This document shows, piece by piece, positions 35,165-44,821 of a DNA stretch of 57,081 nt (position 1 is its first letter; the number at the start of each line of letters is the position of its first letter). The notes under the pieces were generated by a model that saw only the letters and a program-made list of their open reading frames with translations, searched no databases and was not told the DNA's origin. Both the position numbers and the translations under genes were made by a program. Source of the DNA: Novacetimonas maltaceti (lineage in GTDB: Bacteria; Pseudomonadota; Alphaproteobacteria; Acetobacterales; Acetobacteraceae); assembly GCF_002906255.1 (NCBI RefSeq), contig NZ_POTC01000020.1, forward strand, positions 1-57,081, written 5' to 3'.

Positions 35165-37843
35165 TTACCAGCGATAGCCGATCGTGCCGAAGACGCGCCG
35201 AAGCTGCCCCCATCCGCAACTGGTGCCGGAGGTGCATTCGACGACATATTCCTTGTTAAAGGCGTTCACGAGGCTCACACGGAAATTGACGCCCTTGAGG
35301 GTGCTGCTCAGCTTGCCGAAATCGTAATCAGCACCGCCGTCAAACACTGTGTAGCCGGGAACATGAAAGGAATTGGCCATGTCCCCCTGCGTGAAGCCGA
35401 CGTAACGCATGCCCGCGTTGAAGGAGAGACCCTGCAGGATACCCCGGGGGAATTTGTAATCCACCAGCAGGCTGACCGTGTTGCGTGGCAGTTCCGTCGG
35501 TGATTTCCCCTGCGTGGAGACCAGATTTCCCGCCAGGTTCTTGCTCGTCAGGTTGGAGCGCGAATTTTCGGGATACATATAGCTGTAGGTGGCGCTCAGA
35601 TTAAGACCTTCGGCGATATTCACGTTCGCGGAAAGATCGACGCCACGGACGCGGACCTGCCCGATCTGGAGCGAGAAATTCTGGTGATACGGATCATTGA
35701 CCAGCACATTGTCCTCGCGCAGGTCATAGGCGGCGGCGGTAAAGAGCATTTTCGAACCGGGGGGCTGGTATTTCAGCCCGACCTCCCACTGCTTCCCGAC
35801 CAGAGGCGCTGCCTGCCCCGCGCCGTAGATGTTGCCCGATTGCGGGTTGAACGACGTGGCGTAGCTGAAATAGGGAGCAAGGCCGAAACCGAACTGGTAG
35901 GATGCCCCGGCATGCCAGGTGAAGGCGCGCTGGAACTTATTGTACCAGTTGTCCCAGTCCTCGCGCCCCGCCAGCATGACGTTAAGCCCCTTCCACTGAA
36001 GCTGTTCCTGAAAATAGATGCCGTTCTGATTCAGGTAGTCGTCTTCCGATCCCCATTTCCCGCCTGATGCGGCCATCAGGTTTTTCATGTTGTACTGGTA
36101 ATAGACCGGCGCCAGCAGGTTCAGGCTTGGCGCGGAAAAATCGAACATCCATTTGCCCCACGCCCGCTGCAGGCGGTAATCGACGCCCACCAGTACCGTA
36201 TGCTTGACGGGGCCGGTTGAAAAATCGCCTTGCAGATGGGTGTCCAGCAGTACGGAATAGCCATGGTTGGCATAGGCCATGGCGTAACGTTCCATCTCCG
36301 ACGTTCCGTTGACCAGTCCATCGCTGAAAAGGTCGGTGAAATACCAGTCATCGTGCTCGTAGCGGAAATTCTGGCTGAATTGCAGATGTTTGTTGAACTT
36401 ATGCGAAAATATGTATTCGAACATATAACTTGTATCGCGTGAGGTATCGAAGCCCGGGTCCCCGGCATTGAGGCTGGGGGAGTATCTCACATACTGTTTT
36501 GGAAAGATGGATCCCAATGCCGGCGCGGCGGAGGACTGGTTCATCATCGGCGTGTAATTATACTGCCCGATCAATGTCAGTTCGGTCTTGCTGTCGATTT
36601 TCCATGTTATGGCAGGCTGCACGATCAGTCGTTTATATTTGTTATACCTGACCTGATCGTCCTGCGTGTCGCCCATGGCGACGATACGGTAGAGAAGATT
36701 GCCCTGTTTGGTCATCGGCCCGCTGCTGTCGAACTGTCCCTGGTAACGTCCGTAACTGCCGAAACCTATATTGACCTGATGCTGCGCCTTTTCGGTCGGT
36801 CGCTTCAGGCCGACATTGATGATGCCGCCCGGCGCGGCCGAGCCATACATGACCGAGGCCGGTCCGCTGAGCGCCTCGATACGGTCCATCATGAAGGGTT
36901 CGGCGATGGACGGGTCGACGCCGGTCATCAGGCCATCGACAAAGGTATCCGACTGGAAACCGCGCTGGTAAATATCGTGCGTGTTCGCCCATGGCGTGCC
37001 GCCACCATCAACCGGGTCGGAAATACCGGGGGCATAGCGCAGGGCTTCGTCGATCGTCAGTGGCTGGAGATCGTCCATCTGCTGGCGGTTGATGACATAG
37101 ATCGACTGCGGCGTCTTGACGATCGGCGTATCGGTCTTGGTGCCGGCGGTCGAGCGCGCGACAAAAAAACCTTCGCCGGGACCATAGGGGGCCTGCGGGT
37201 CGGACGCGGGTGTCGCGGCGACGGTGCCCCCCACGCGCACGGGGCCAAGGGTGATGCTGGCGGCACCGGGAGCGGGAATGATCTGGAAAGCCTTTTCTCC
37301 CACAGGCTGATATGACAGTCCACTGCCCTGCAGCAGGCGGGCGAGTGCGTCGCTGGAGGTAAACTGTCCGTGCAGGCCGGCGGTCGTTTTCCCACGCAGG
37401 AGTTCGCCCGGTGCGGTCACCGCAAGGCCGGATTGTTTTCCAAAACCCAGCAGGGCGGAAACAAGGGACTGTGCCGGGATATCATAAGTATGGGTCGCCT
37501 GGGCGGCATTTCGCGTGACGGTGGCCGCTGTCGATTGCGCGCGGGCGGGATCGGACAGTGCGAGTGCAATCAGGGCCGTGCCGGTCAGGACGAAGGGCGC
37601 GCGGGACGGACGCAACGGGCGGTGGGAGGCGCAGGCGGATGTATCGTGAACACCGTGCGGCAGGTTCCTGCGCGCAGGCTGGTGGAACCGGATCAGGGGG
37701 TATGTGTCCCCTTGCGGGACCGTGCCCTGCGACGGGCCGGACGCGTGCCGGTCATCGGCCCCGTCAGCCAGAACTCCGGTGTTGCATATGTGCCGAGCGT
37801 GCGCGCGGCGTTCGGTCCCTGACGTCACCCTGTGGTTCTCCAT
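35165..37843 (-). CDS. FecA-type TonB-dependent siderophore receptor with signalling domain
   Basis: An 892-residue receptor if the ATG at 37843 is used. The hydrophobic export core (PFVLTGTALIALALSDPARA) ends about 100 residues in, so the true start could be later at a non-ATG codon, or the leader is long. The mature N-terminus is an STN signalling domain (YDIPAQSLVSALLGFGKQSG to SYQPVGEKAFQIIPAP), then the plug with TPQSIYVINRQQMDDLQPL, EALRYAPGI and EALSGPASVMYGSAAPGG, and a barrel ending Tyr-Arg-Trp. The STN domain together with the adjacent fecI/fecR means surface signalling. Ligand is probably a ferric siderophore. It is divergent from the PepSY-exb-tonB operon. Confidence 0.9.
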   Translation of the reverse strand: MENHRVTSGTERRAHARHICNTGVLADGADDRHASGPSQGTVPQGDTYPLIRFHQPARRNLPHGVHDTSACASHRPLRPSRAPFVLTGTALIALALSDPARAQSTAATVTRNAAQATHTYDIPAQSLVSALLGFGKQSGLAVTAPGELLRGKTTAGLHGQFTSSDALARLLQGSGLSYQPVGEKAFQIIPAPGAASITLGPVRVGGTVAATPASDPQAPYGPGEGFFVARSTAGTKTDTPIVKTPQSIYVINRQQMDDLQPLTIDEALRYAPGISDPVDGGGTPWANTHDIYQRGFQSDTFVDGLMTGVDPSIAEPFMMDRIEALSGPASVMYGSAAPGGIINVGLKRPTEKAQHQVNIGFGSYGRYQGQFDSSGPMTKQGNLLYRIVAMGDTQDDQVRYNKYKRLIVQPAITWKIDSKTELTLIGQYNYTPMMNQSSAAPALGSIFPKQYVRYSPSLNAGDPGFDTSRDTSYMFEYIFSHKFNKHLQFSQNFRYEHDDWYFTDLFSDGLVNGTSEMERYAMAYANHGYSVLLDTHLQGDFSTGPVKHTVLVGVDYRLQRAWGKWMFDFSAPSLNLLAPVYYQYNMKNLMAASGGKWGSEDDYLNQNGIYFQEQLQWKGLNVMLAGREDWDNWYNKFQRAFTWHAGASYQFGFGLAPYFSYATSFNPQSGNIYGAGQAAPLVGKQWEVGLKYQPPGSKMLFTAAAYDLREDNVLVNDPYHQNFSLQIGQVRVRGVDLSANVNIAEGLNLSATYSYMYPENSRSNLTSKNLAGNLVSTQGKSPTELPRNTVSLLVDYKFPRGILQGLSFNAGMRYVGFTQGDMANSFHVPGYTVFDGGADYDFGKLSSTLKGVNFRVSLVNAFNKEYVVECTSGTSCGWGQLRRVFGTIGYRW

Positions 37844-37884
37844 CGTGTCTGTTGTGGGACCTGTGCTTCGCCTCAACCCATAAG

Positions 37885-37906
37885 TTGAGAATGAATTGCA
37901 TTCGTA
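37885..37906 (-). promoter_or_regulatory. Candidate Fur-type operator of the receptor gene
   Basis: Plus strand ttgagaatgaattgcattcg (37885-37904) contains the inverted arms gaatg and cattc and agrees with the site upstream of the sigma gene. It lies about 42 bases upstream of the receptor start codon. Confidence 0.5.
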
Positions 37907-38279
37907 TCCCTCTATCCCGGTTGACGTTGCGGCGGGATTTTTTCCAATCGATTTTCCCCTGTTGTCTTTTTTATGAGGCGTCGGGGGTGCTGTGGTCCGG
38001 GCGTCACAGTGACGGGGAAGGGGAGGGGGCGGCATCGGGTCATGGGGTGGCATGATCCGGTGCTCCGTTTTTTGTGTCCGGGCACCATCGTCGTCCGGCC
38101 ATAAAATTCCGTGCCGTCATTAGAAAAAGAAACAGTCCGGTCGTCATAGACAACAGAAGAGGCTTTTTGAGGCGAACCGCCTGCGTCCGGGGATCCGGCA
38201 TGGGGTGGAGGCCGATGGACCAGCACCCCATGGAGGCAGGGATGAAAAGATGGAACCCGGCGAGACGTGCGTCATTTAG

Positions 38280-38296
38280 TTGCGAACGAGAATTAC
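38280..38296 (+). promoter_or_regulatory. Weaker Fur-like sequence ahead of the PepSY gene
   Basis: ttgcgaacgagaattac resembles half of the Fur consensus (gagaat with an upstream gcgaa arm) and lies 26 bases before the PepSY start. Only one arm is good. Confidence 0.3.
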
Positions 38297-38321
38297 CCAC
38301 ATTTCCGAACTGTCTGGAAAC

Positions 38322-39560
38322 ATGACCGTCCCCACCCTTCGCCGCTGGTTTGTGGTCCATAAATGGACAAGCCTGGCCTGCACGCTGTTCCTGCTGATCG
38401 TATGCGCGACCGGCCTGCCCATGCTGTTTTCCGAACAGATATGGGACACGTTCGTTGGCGACGATGATCCGCCCTATGAAGTCCTGCCGCCGGGCACGCC
38501 GAACGCCAGCCTTGATGTGATGGTGGAGAAGGCGAGGGCACTTTATCCGGGGCAGATCGTCACCAGTGTCAGTCCCGATGATGACGAACCGGCCGTGCTG
38601 GTCTCCATGGCGCCAAGCTGGCAGGCGCTGAAGGAGGACGAGAATTATCCCGACCGTCATTCCGGCCACTGGATCAAGTTCGACGCCCGCACGGCAAAGG
38701 TGCTGAAGCAGTCACGCCCCCCCGATGCCCCGAAAGAGCCGCGGACATGGACGGCCCTCATCATGGGGACCTGCACGCGGCTGCACATGAACCTGTTTGC
38801 GGGCCTTTCCGGCGCGCTGTTCATGGGGGCGATGGGGGCGGTATTCGTCGCCTCCCTGGTATCCGGTACAGTGCTGTATGGCCGGTTCATGAAGCGGGTG
38901 CCATTCGGCGCGGTCCGGCGGGATCGCGCCTCGCGCCTGGCATGGCTGGACCTGCACAACCTGCTGGGGGCCGTGACACTGGTCTGGGCGATGGTGGTGG
39001 GGTTTACAGGGATGGTCAACGAACTCCAGACGCCACTGTTCGGCCTGTGGCGCGTGACCGATGTGCGGCAGATCCTGCGTCCCTATGCCAGCCTGCCCGT
39101 TGTCCCGCAGGATCATCTGTCATCCGTGCAGGCCGCGTTTGAAACGGCAGCAAAAGCCGCGCCCGGCAATGAAGTGACCGGCCTGTCCTTCCCCGGCGCG
39201 TCCTTTGGCAGTCCGGTCCATTACGTTTTGTGGACCCGTGGAAATACACCGCTGCGGGCGCGCCTGTTCACCCTGGTGCTGGTCGATGCCCGTACGGGCG
39301 AACTGACCGGGGCGTATCCGATGCCGTGGTACCTGCGCTTCCTTGAAATCTCCCGCCCGCTGCACTTCGGGGATTATGGCGGCATGCCGTTGCGTATCCT
39401 GTGGGCGCTGCTCGATATGGTGGTGATCTTCGTGCTGGTCAGCGGACTGGTGCTGTGGGCGGGCAAGCGGAAAATCGCCACCGATGCCCGACTGCGCGCG
39501 CTGGGTTACGAACTCGACGATACGGGCGGCGTGCCTCCTTGGGCGGAGGGCGCGCGATGA
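38322..39560 (+). CDS. PepSY-domain membrane protein (iron-uptake associated)
   Basis: A protein of 412 residues from ATG 38322 with four predicted membrane helices: RRWFVVHKWTSLACTLFLLI near the start, then about 155-185, 207-235 and 350-385. The N-terminal W-x-x-H-K-W pattern, an LHMNLFAG helix and LDLHNLLGAVTLV histidines, and two periplasmic PepSY-type regions match the PiuB/FsrB-like family near siderophore receptors. These proteins are thought to reduce ferric-siderophores or to bind heme at the inner membrane using the conserved His pairs. It starts the exb-tonB operon and overlaps the next gene by four bases. Confidence 0.88.
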   Translation: MTVPTLRRWFVVHKWTSLACTLFLLIVCATGLPMLFSEQIWDTFVGDDDPPYEVLPPGTPNASLDVMVEKARALYPGQIVTSVSPDDDEPAVLVSMAPSWQALKEDENYPDRHSGHWIKFDARTAKVLKQSRPPDAPKEPRTWTALIMGTCTRLHMNLFAGLSGALFMGAMGAVFVASLVSGTVLYGRFMKRVPFGAVRRDRASRLAWLDLHNLLGAVTLVWAMVVGFTGMVNELQTPLFGLWRVTDVRQILRPYASLPVVPQDHLSSVQAAFETAAKAAPGNEVTGLSFPGASFGSPVHYVLWTRGNTPLRARLFTLVLVDARTGELTGAYPMPWYLRFLEISRPLHFGDYGGMPLRILWALLDMVVIFVLVSGLVLWAGKRKIATDARLRALGYELDDTGGVPPWAEGAR

Positions 39561-39783
39561 ACGCCTTTTCTCAACACGCGGCACTACGTTCCTCCGTTGC
39601 CGTCTGGCCGTGGCCGATCGCCCTCGGCCTGCTCACCGCTTTCGGCCTGCTGTCCGCCCTGCTGGGGCAGCACGGCATCTGGCTGGCTTTCTCATGGGCC
39701 GCCCTTTCCATTCCCCTCATCGTGACGCTCGCCTGCCTGATCCGGGCGTGGCGTCGCAATCCGTCAGTCAAGGGAGGTCAGTC

Positions 39784-39787
<4 letters not shown>
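39557..39787 (+). CDS. Small membrane protein of the exb-tonB operon
   Basis: A protein of 76 residues with two predicted membrane helices (WPIALGLLTAFGLLSALLG and WLAFSWAALSIPLIVTLACL), then a basic tail (RAWRRNPSVKG). Both ends are coupled: its ATG overlaps the PepSY stop and its TGA overlaps the exbB start. No family recognised; its fixed place suggests it helps the PepSY protein or the ExbB/D complex. Similar short proteins are found next to PepSY genes in related genomes, by recollection and not checked. Confidence 0.65.
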
Positions 39788-40527
<740 letters not shown>

Positions 40528-40533
40528 TCCGCC

Positions 40534-41043
40534 ATGATCCGCATGCGCCACACCGATGAAAGCCCGCATGAGGCCAGCGAGATCAATGTCACCCCCTTCA
40601 TCGACGTGATGCTGGTGCTGCTGGTGATCTTCATGGTCACAGCGCCGCTGACCACGGTGAACGTGCCGGTGGACCTGCCGTCCTCGACCGAAAAACCCGC
40701 GCCCCGGCCGGATGATCCGGTGTTCCTGACGGTAAAGGCCGATCATGGTCTGGCGCTGGGTGAAGACGACATCACCATGGATGGTCTGGCGGGCGCTCTG
40801 GAGAGTGCCACCAAGGGCAACAGGGACGAACGGATTTTTCTGCGTGCCGACAAAACGGTCGATTACGGTACGCTGATGGGGGTTATGGATAAGCTGCGTT
40901 CAGCAGGCTACCTCAAGGTGGCGCTGGTCAACCTGCAGGGGCAGGAGGAAGGCAAGGAAGCGGGCACGGCCGTGGTACCGACCGGTAATGCGCCTTCGGG
41001 AGGTCATCCTGCGGTCGCTCCTGCTGCGGGAGGTACGCCATGA
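40534..41043 (+). CDS. exbD: ExbD biopolymer transport protein
   Basis: A protein of 169 residues. One membrane helix (about 22-42) begins with INVTPFIDVMLVLLVIFMV, with the channel Asp at position 24; a periplasmic domain follows to about 140, as in ExbD/TolR. It adds an unusual Gly/Pro/Ala-rich tail (about 140-169, TGNAPSGGHPAVAPAAGG) beyond the normal family length. The stop overlaps the tonB start by four bases. Confidence 0.94.
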   Translation: MIRMRHTDESPHEASEINVTPFIDVMLVLLVIFMVTAPLTTVNVPVDLPSSTEKPAPRPDDPVFLTVKADHGLALGEDDITMDGLAGALESATKGNRDERIFLRADKTVDYGTLMGVMDKLRSAGYLKVALVNLQGQEEGKEAGTAVVPTGNAPSGGHPAVAPAAGGTP

Positions 41044-41903
41044 GCAGCACGACGGACATGGCGCGGATGGCGGATGTTTCCGTGCCATCGTCCTTTGCCG
41101 AATGGCAGAGGCGACAGGTCCGTCTGGCCCGACGCCATGATGCGCTGCGCTGGGGCCTGTCCTTCCTTGCCGTGCTGGCGGTCAGCGGCGGGGCGGTCTG
41201 GTGGGTCATGCGCCTGCCGCCGCCAGCCATGGCCGTGCCCGAACCGCCACCTGCGGCGATCGCCATCGACATGGCCCCGGAACCGGTCTCCACACCGACC
41301 CCGCCGACCGACGCGCCCATCGGCCCGAAGCAGACCCAGTCCATTCCCGATCCGGCCCCGGTCGAGCCACCGAAGATCATGGCCCCGCCATCGCCCGCGT
41401 CCAATCCACCAGTCCCGGTGCCAAAACCCGAAAAGCCGCGCAAGATCGTCAAGAAGAGCAAGCCGGTCCCGCAAATCAGAAAGCCCATACCGGACAGGAC
41501 GCCACCGGCCGAGGCCACGACCGCACCGCCGTCCTCGGAAGCGCCCCCGGCCCCCACGCAGGCTGCACCCGCACCCGGTTCGTCATCGGCCCATGCGTCA
41601 CATGACCCGGTCACCTGGCAGGGGGCGCTGCTTGCGCAACTGGAGAAGTTCAAGCGCTACCCATCTGACGCCATGAGCGACCATCAGGAAGGCGTGCCCA
41701 CCGTAACCTTCTCCATGGACCGCAAGGGCCATGTGCTCTCGGTCACACTCGCCAGCAGTTCCGGCCATGCACTGCTGGACCGGGAAGCCATGGCGCTCCC
41801 CAAACGTGCCCAGCCTCTGCCCGTTCCACCGGACAGTGTCGCCGGGGATCCCATTACGCTGACCGTGCCGGTCGAATTCTACATCCATGCCGACAGGAAC
41901 TGA
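41040..41903 (+). CDS. tonB: TonB energy transducer
   Basis: A protein of 287 residues: a basic cytoplasmic N-terminus (about 1-37), a membrane anchor (38-57, WGLSFLAVLAVSGGAVWWVM), a proline/lysine-rich periplasmic spacer (60-185, with KPEKPRKIVKKSKPVP) and a C-terminal TonB domain (about 200-287) containing LEKFKRYPSDAM, VTFSMDRKGHVLSVTLASSS and the terminal ITLTVPVEFYI strand. It carries ExbBD energy to all three receptors in this window. A damaged duplicate of its C-terminus lies at 4.4-4.6 kb. It overlaps exbD by four bases. Confidence 0.94.
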   Translation: MSSTTDMARMADVSVPSSFAEWQRRQVRLARRHDALRWGLSFLAVLAVSGGAVWWVMRLPPPAMAVPEPPPAAIAIDMAPEPVSTPTPPTDAPIGPKQTQSIPDPAPVEPPKIMAPPSPASNPPVPVPKPEKPRKIVKKSKPVPQIRKPIPDRTPPAEATTAPPSSEAPPAPTQAAPAPGSSSAHASHDPVTWQGALLAQLEKFKRYPSDAMSDHQEGVPTVTFSMDRKGHVLSVTLASSSGHALLDREAMALPKRAQPLPVPPDSVAGDPITLTVPVEFYIHADRN

Positions 41904-41948
41904 GGTTTCTGGCCATTCCCTTGCCCCGATCGTGACAGGATCATCGCC

Positions 41949-42449
41949 ATGCCCGCCTTCGCCGAACACCGCCGCTCCCCGCCCGTGCTGAAACAGATCC
42001 GTCCCGGCATGGAGGCCAGCCGAAATGCGGTGCGGAAGCTGGAAGGGCGCTGCCGGGAGGCAGGCGTGAAGATGACCGACCTGCGTCGGGTAATGCTGCA
42101 TGGTATCCTCGCAGCGGGAGCAGGGGCTACGGCCATCGGGATCTGGAAAACCCTTGGCCTCATGACCGATGGCCATCCGCCCAGCCTGGGCTCGATCCAG
42201 CGCAACCTGAACCTGCTGGTCGCCCGCGATATCCTGTGCCGCGACGTTGCGCCCGACCGCCTGTGGCATTACAGCATCGCGCCGGAGCGCAGGGGCAGGC
42301 TGGCCGTTACTTTCGTTGAGGCAGGAACGGGGCGGAAGATACGCTGCCGGATGCCGGAAGTGGCCGCCCTGCTGCGACGTGTCGCGGCTGAACACGGGTT
42401 GGCCGTGCAGGCCGCCGCCATCACCGTGACGTCGGGGACCGGGCGTTGA
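41949..42449 (+). CDS. Fur-fold regulator lacking the metal ligands
   Basis: A protein of 166 residues aligning with the Fur family along its length: a winged helix (about 30-100: CREAGVKMTDLRRVMLHGIL, GHPPSLGSIQRNLNLLVARD, then RLWHYSIAP) and a dimerisation part. Where Fur has HHHH/HHDH the protein has ERRGRL, and the CxxC zinc site is replaced by KIRCRMPEV with one Cys only. Fe/Zn binding as in Fur is therefore unlikely. It is 45 bases after tonB and the last gene of the iron operon. It may repress without metal, or form mixed dimers with the housekeeping Fur. Confidence 0.72.
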   Translation: MPAFAEHRRSPPVLKQIRPGMEASRNAVRKLEGRCREAGVKMTDLRRVMLHGILAAGAGATAIGIWKTLGLMTDGHPPSLGSIQRNLNLLVARDILCRDVAPDRLWHYSIAPERRGRLAVTFVEAGTGRKIRCRMPEVAALLRRVAAEHGLAVQAAAITVTSGTGR

Positions 42450-42716
42450 CGGTATGGGCCCGACGGCTCAGGCCAGTCGTGTGCGAAATGGATCAGTCAT
42501 CTTCCGGATCCGCAGCGTGAAGGAAGCGCTGTGCGATCGGAAGGGGATGGGAAACACGAAGAAAGCTGAGGTCTGTACGGATGCGCGGGAAAAGCGCGAC
42601 AGTACTTCCCCCTGCATGGCCACGTCTTGCCGCCTCGGGGCAGTTTGGTATGAAGGACAGGATGGCTTCAGCAACGTGCGTTCATGGTGTCTGCTGGCTG
42701 TGCGGGGTTTCTTCCA

Positions 42717-43778
42717 ATGTTTCGACGTTCTGTTTTCCTCCCGCTCCTCCTGACAACCGGACTGGCGGTCAACGCATCGGCGGCCATGGCCTCCGGGACG
42801 TCTTCAGCCATTGCCGTTCCCACCATTATCCTCGATACCCGGGGGGCTTCGGAATGGGTGCGTTGCATGCGCGCCGCCAAAACCGACATTGCCCGATGCA
42901 ACGCCCGAAGTGCGGCTACGGACGGTGGGAAACTGGCGGAACTGTCAGTTCCCACATTTGGCACCTTGCCCCCGGGCACCGTTACGCAGCCATCGGTCCA
43001 GAATGTGCAGGAACTTCTGGACAGCATGAACCACTGGCCCATGTACGATATCGCCCGCGATGTCGGCGCCTATGTCCCGCCCCTGAAAGGTTCCGGCCAC
43101 ATATTGCGCATTTTCGTGGTGGGTAATGGAGCCCCGTTATTCAGTGACATGTATGTCCGTCATTTTTCATGGCGGCACGGCATGCCGTTCCTGAATGAAA
43201 CGTCAGGCGATCCCGTGATGCTGATTGATGCGCGGCAGGTTGTATCATACGGGAATACCGGCAAGAATGCAGCGGATATTGTAGAAGATGTTCTGCACCA
43301 TGAAATGTTCCATATCTATTTTTCATGGTATCGCACCACGGATGTCCGGTGGCAGTCCTTCATGAAGGCCATGACGCCGGAAAAACAGCTCCTGCTGGAT
43401 GTGCAGGATGAAGGCATTGCCCATTATCTGGGGGATCCCGCCTGGAAACGGACCGGCTTTCCCCGTGCGCATGGACAGGCCGCCATGGATACGCTGGGTC
43501 AGGTCATCCTTGCTTTCAAGAATGGCACGGTAACGCCGGACATGCTGCAAAAGGCCAATGAGGGACCATTCTGGGAAAAATATGCCGATATTGCCGGGGG
43601 ACTGTTTGCGACCGGCATCGACCATGTGTTTGGCAAGGCCGCCGTGCGCCAGTCCGTGCAGGACGGCCCTGCCTGCTTCATCCTGAAATATGATGCAGCC
43701 ACCCGACAGGACCCCGGCCTTTTGCCCCTGACAGACACCATTCGCCAATGGGCGCGTCAGTCACGATGGAGGCTGTGA
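42717..43778 (+). CDS. Secreted HExxH metallopeptidase-like protein
   Basis: A protein of 353 residues from the ATG at 42717, with a signal peptide (FRRSVFLPLLLTTGLAVNAS, cleaved about 24). A zinc motif HHEMFH (His195, Glu196, His199) is followed 33 residues later by DEGIAHYLGD, whose Glu232 is a candidate third ligand, as in gluzincins and the DUF5700-type putative zinc peptidases. Two Cys (50, 61) may pair. Expected location is periplasm or outside. It is separated from the iron operon by about 270 bases and converges with marC. Substrate unknown; an in-frame start 11 codons earlier lacks a good ribosome site. Confidence 0.72.
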   Translation: MFRRSVFLPLLLTTGLAVNASAAMASGTSSAIAVPTIILDTRGASEWVRCMRAAKTDIARCNARSAATDGGKLAELSVPTFGTLPPGTVTQPSVQNVQELLDSMNHWPMYDIARDVGAYVPPLKGSGHILRIFVVGNGAPLFSDMYVRHFSWRHGMPFLNETSGDPVMLIDARQVVSYGNTGKNAADIVEDVLHHEMFHIYFSWYRTTDVRWQSFMKAMTPEKQLLLDVQDEGIAHYLGDPAWKRTGFPRAHGQAAMDTLGQVILAFKNGTVTPDMLQKANEGPFWEKYADIAGGLFATGIDHVFGKAAVRQSVQDGPACFILKYDAATRQDPGLLPLTDTIRQWARQSRWRL

Positions 43779-43891
43779 GGCACAAGGACATGGCAATTCA
43801 CGCTGACGGGGGTGGCGTGATCGGACGTATCATCGTCACGGGTGGCCGTTTCGCCATATTGCCTTGCCTGCTGGCCTCATGACCATTGTCC

Positions 43892-44527
43892 TCAATGGGA
43901 AAGTCCGGGCAGGACCGCCTTGAGGCCCGCCATGACCATGCCGACGGAAATGGCCAGCAGGATCATCCCCATCAGGCGCGTCGTGATGGTGCGCATCGTC
44001 TCGCTCATCACCCTGCCAATTTCCGAGGCGAAGAACAGGGTGACGAACAGGACAAGGAGTATTCCCGCGATAATGCCGCCTATTTCCACATTGTTGGTCA
44101 GGGAGCTGCCATGGCCGGTATAGATGATGATGGTCGCAATGGTGCCGGGGCCAATCAGCATGGGAAAGGTGAGGGGATAGAAGGCCAGCCCCGACAGGTT
44201 CTGCAACTGGGACTGTTCCTGATGGCTGCCCTGATGGGAGGGGATGTTGCTACCATTGAGCATCGACCATGAAATCTGGGCCAGCACAATGCCACCCGCC
44301 ACACGGAACTGGTCAATGGTAATGCCGAAGAAACCGATGATCTTCTGTCCCGCCAGCAGGATGACCAGACACATGATGGCTGAATAGACCGTCACCTTGA
44401 CGGCAAGCGTGCGCTGCTGGGCCACCGAAAACCCTGCTGTCATCGCCAGGAAGACAGGCAGGCTGAGGAAAGGGTTCATGATGGCAAGAAAAGTGCCAAG
44501 CGCCTTGACGAGTTCCGTGTGGTCCAA
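43892..44527 (-). CDS. marC: MarC family integral membrane protein
   Basis: A protein of 211 residues with six predicted helices. The family signature is TFLAIMNPFLSLPVFLAMT near the start and the second repeat LTFPMLIGPGTIATIIIY, both with the conserved Asn/Pro elements. The MarC/UPF0056 family is widespread, but no transport activity is settled. It lacks neighbouring mar genes. It faces the metallopeptidase gene, and a small palindrome ccattg-tcct-caatgg (43883-43898) lies across its stop. Confidence 0.9.
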   Translation of the reverse strand: MDHTELVKALGTFLAIMNPFLSLPVFLAMTAGFSVAQQRTLAVKVTVYSAIMCLVILLAGQKIIGFFGITIDQFRVAGGIVLAQISWSMLNGSNIPSHQGSHQEQSQLQNLSGLAFYPLTFPMLIGPGTIATIIIYTGHGSSLTNNVEIGGIIAGILLVLFVTLFFASEIGRVMSETMRTITTRLMGMILLAISVGMVMAGLKAVLPGLSH

Positions 44528-44704
44528 TGGTCGGTATCTTTCGTAAGGTGGCGTGTATGTCAGGAAAAATGAAATACGTCATATGGTTATAATTCCCGCC
44601 TGCCAACCTTTTTGCCCTGCGTCGGCAGCGGGGAAGGCATGTGCCGCCGTAGCAGGCGCATCAAGTCTCACGTCCTGCCGGGACGGGAAAGTGGGAATAC
44701 ATTC

Positions 44705-44731
44705 CGATATATCTTGAAGTAAGATATATCG
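44705..44731 (+). promoter_or_regulatory. Perfect palindromic candidate operator
   Basis: cgatatatctt (44705-44715) and aagatatatcg (44721-44731) form an 11-bp perfect inverted repeat with a five-base spacer; a further half-like tatatcg follows at 44737-44743. It is AT-rich and about 90 bases ahead of the O-methyltransferase start, typical of a TetR/MarR/PadR-type binding site. A GTG at 44731 opens a 21-codon frame (ends 44796, MNYIEEYAAVLDAAARAIEQ) that could be a leader peptide; unproven. Confidence 0.5.
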
Positions 44732-44821
44732 TGAATTATATCGAAGAATATGCAGCCGTGCTGGACGCGGCCGCCCGCGCGATCGAACAGGCCTGAGGGT
44801 CCACAGGACGGGGAGGATGGC

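Larger units (their letters stand above)
37844..38321. promoter_or_regulatory. Divergent iron-regulated promoter region
   Basis: This 478-base gap separates the receptor and the PepSY-exbBD-tonB operon. It contains two candidate Fur sites, one facing each gene (37885-37906 and 38280-38296), and otherwise no gene. No clear -35/-10 elements were fixed; a FecI-dependent promoter is expected on the receptor side. Confidence 0.5.

Noticed and set aside
42454-42753. Gene between the Fur-like gene and the metallopeptidase
   Set aside because: No recognisable protein, and it overlaps the metallopeptidase signal-peptide start in another frame.
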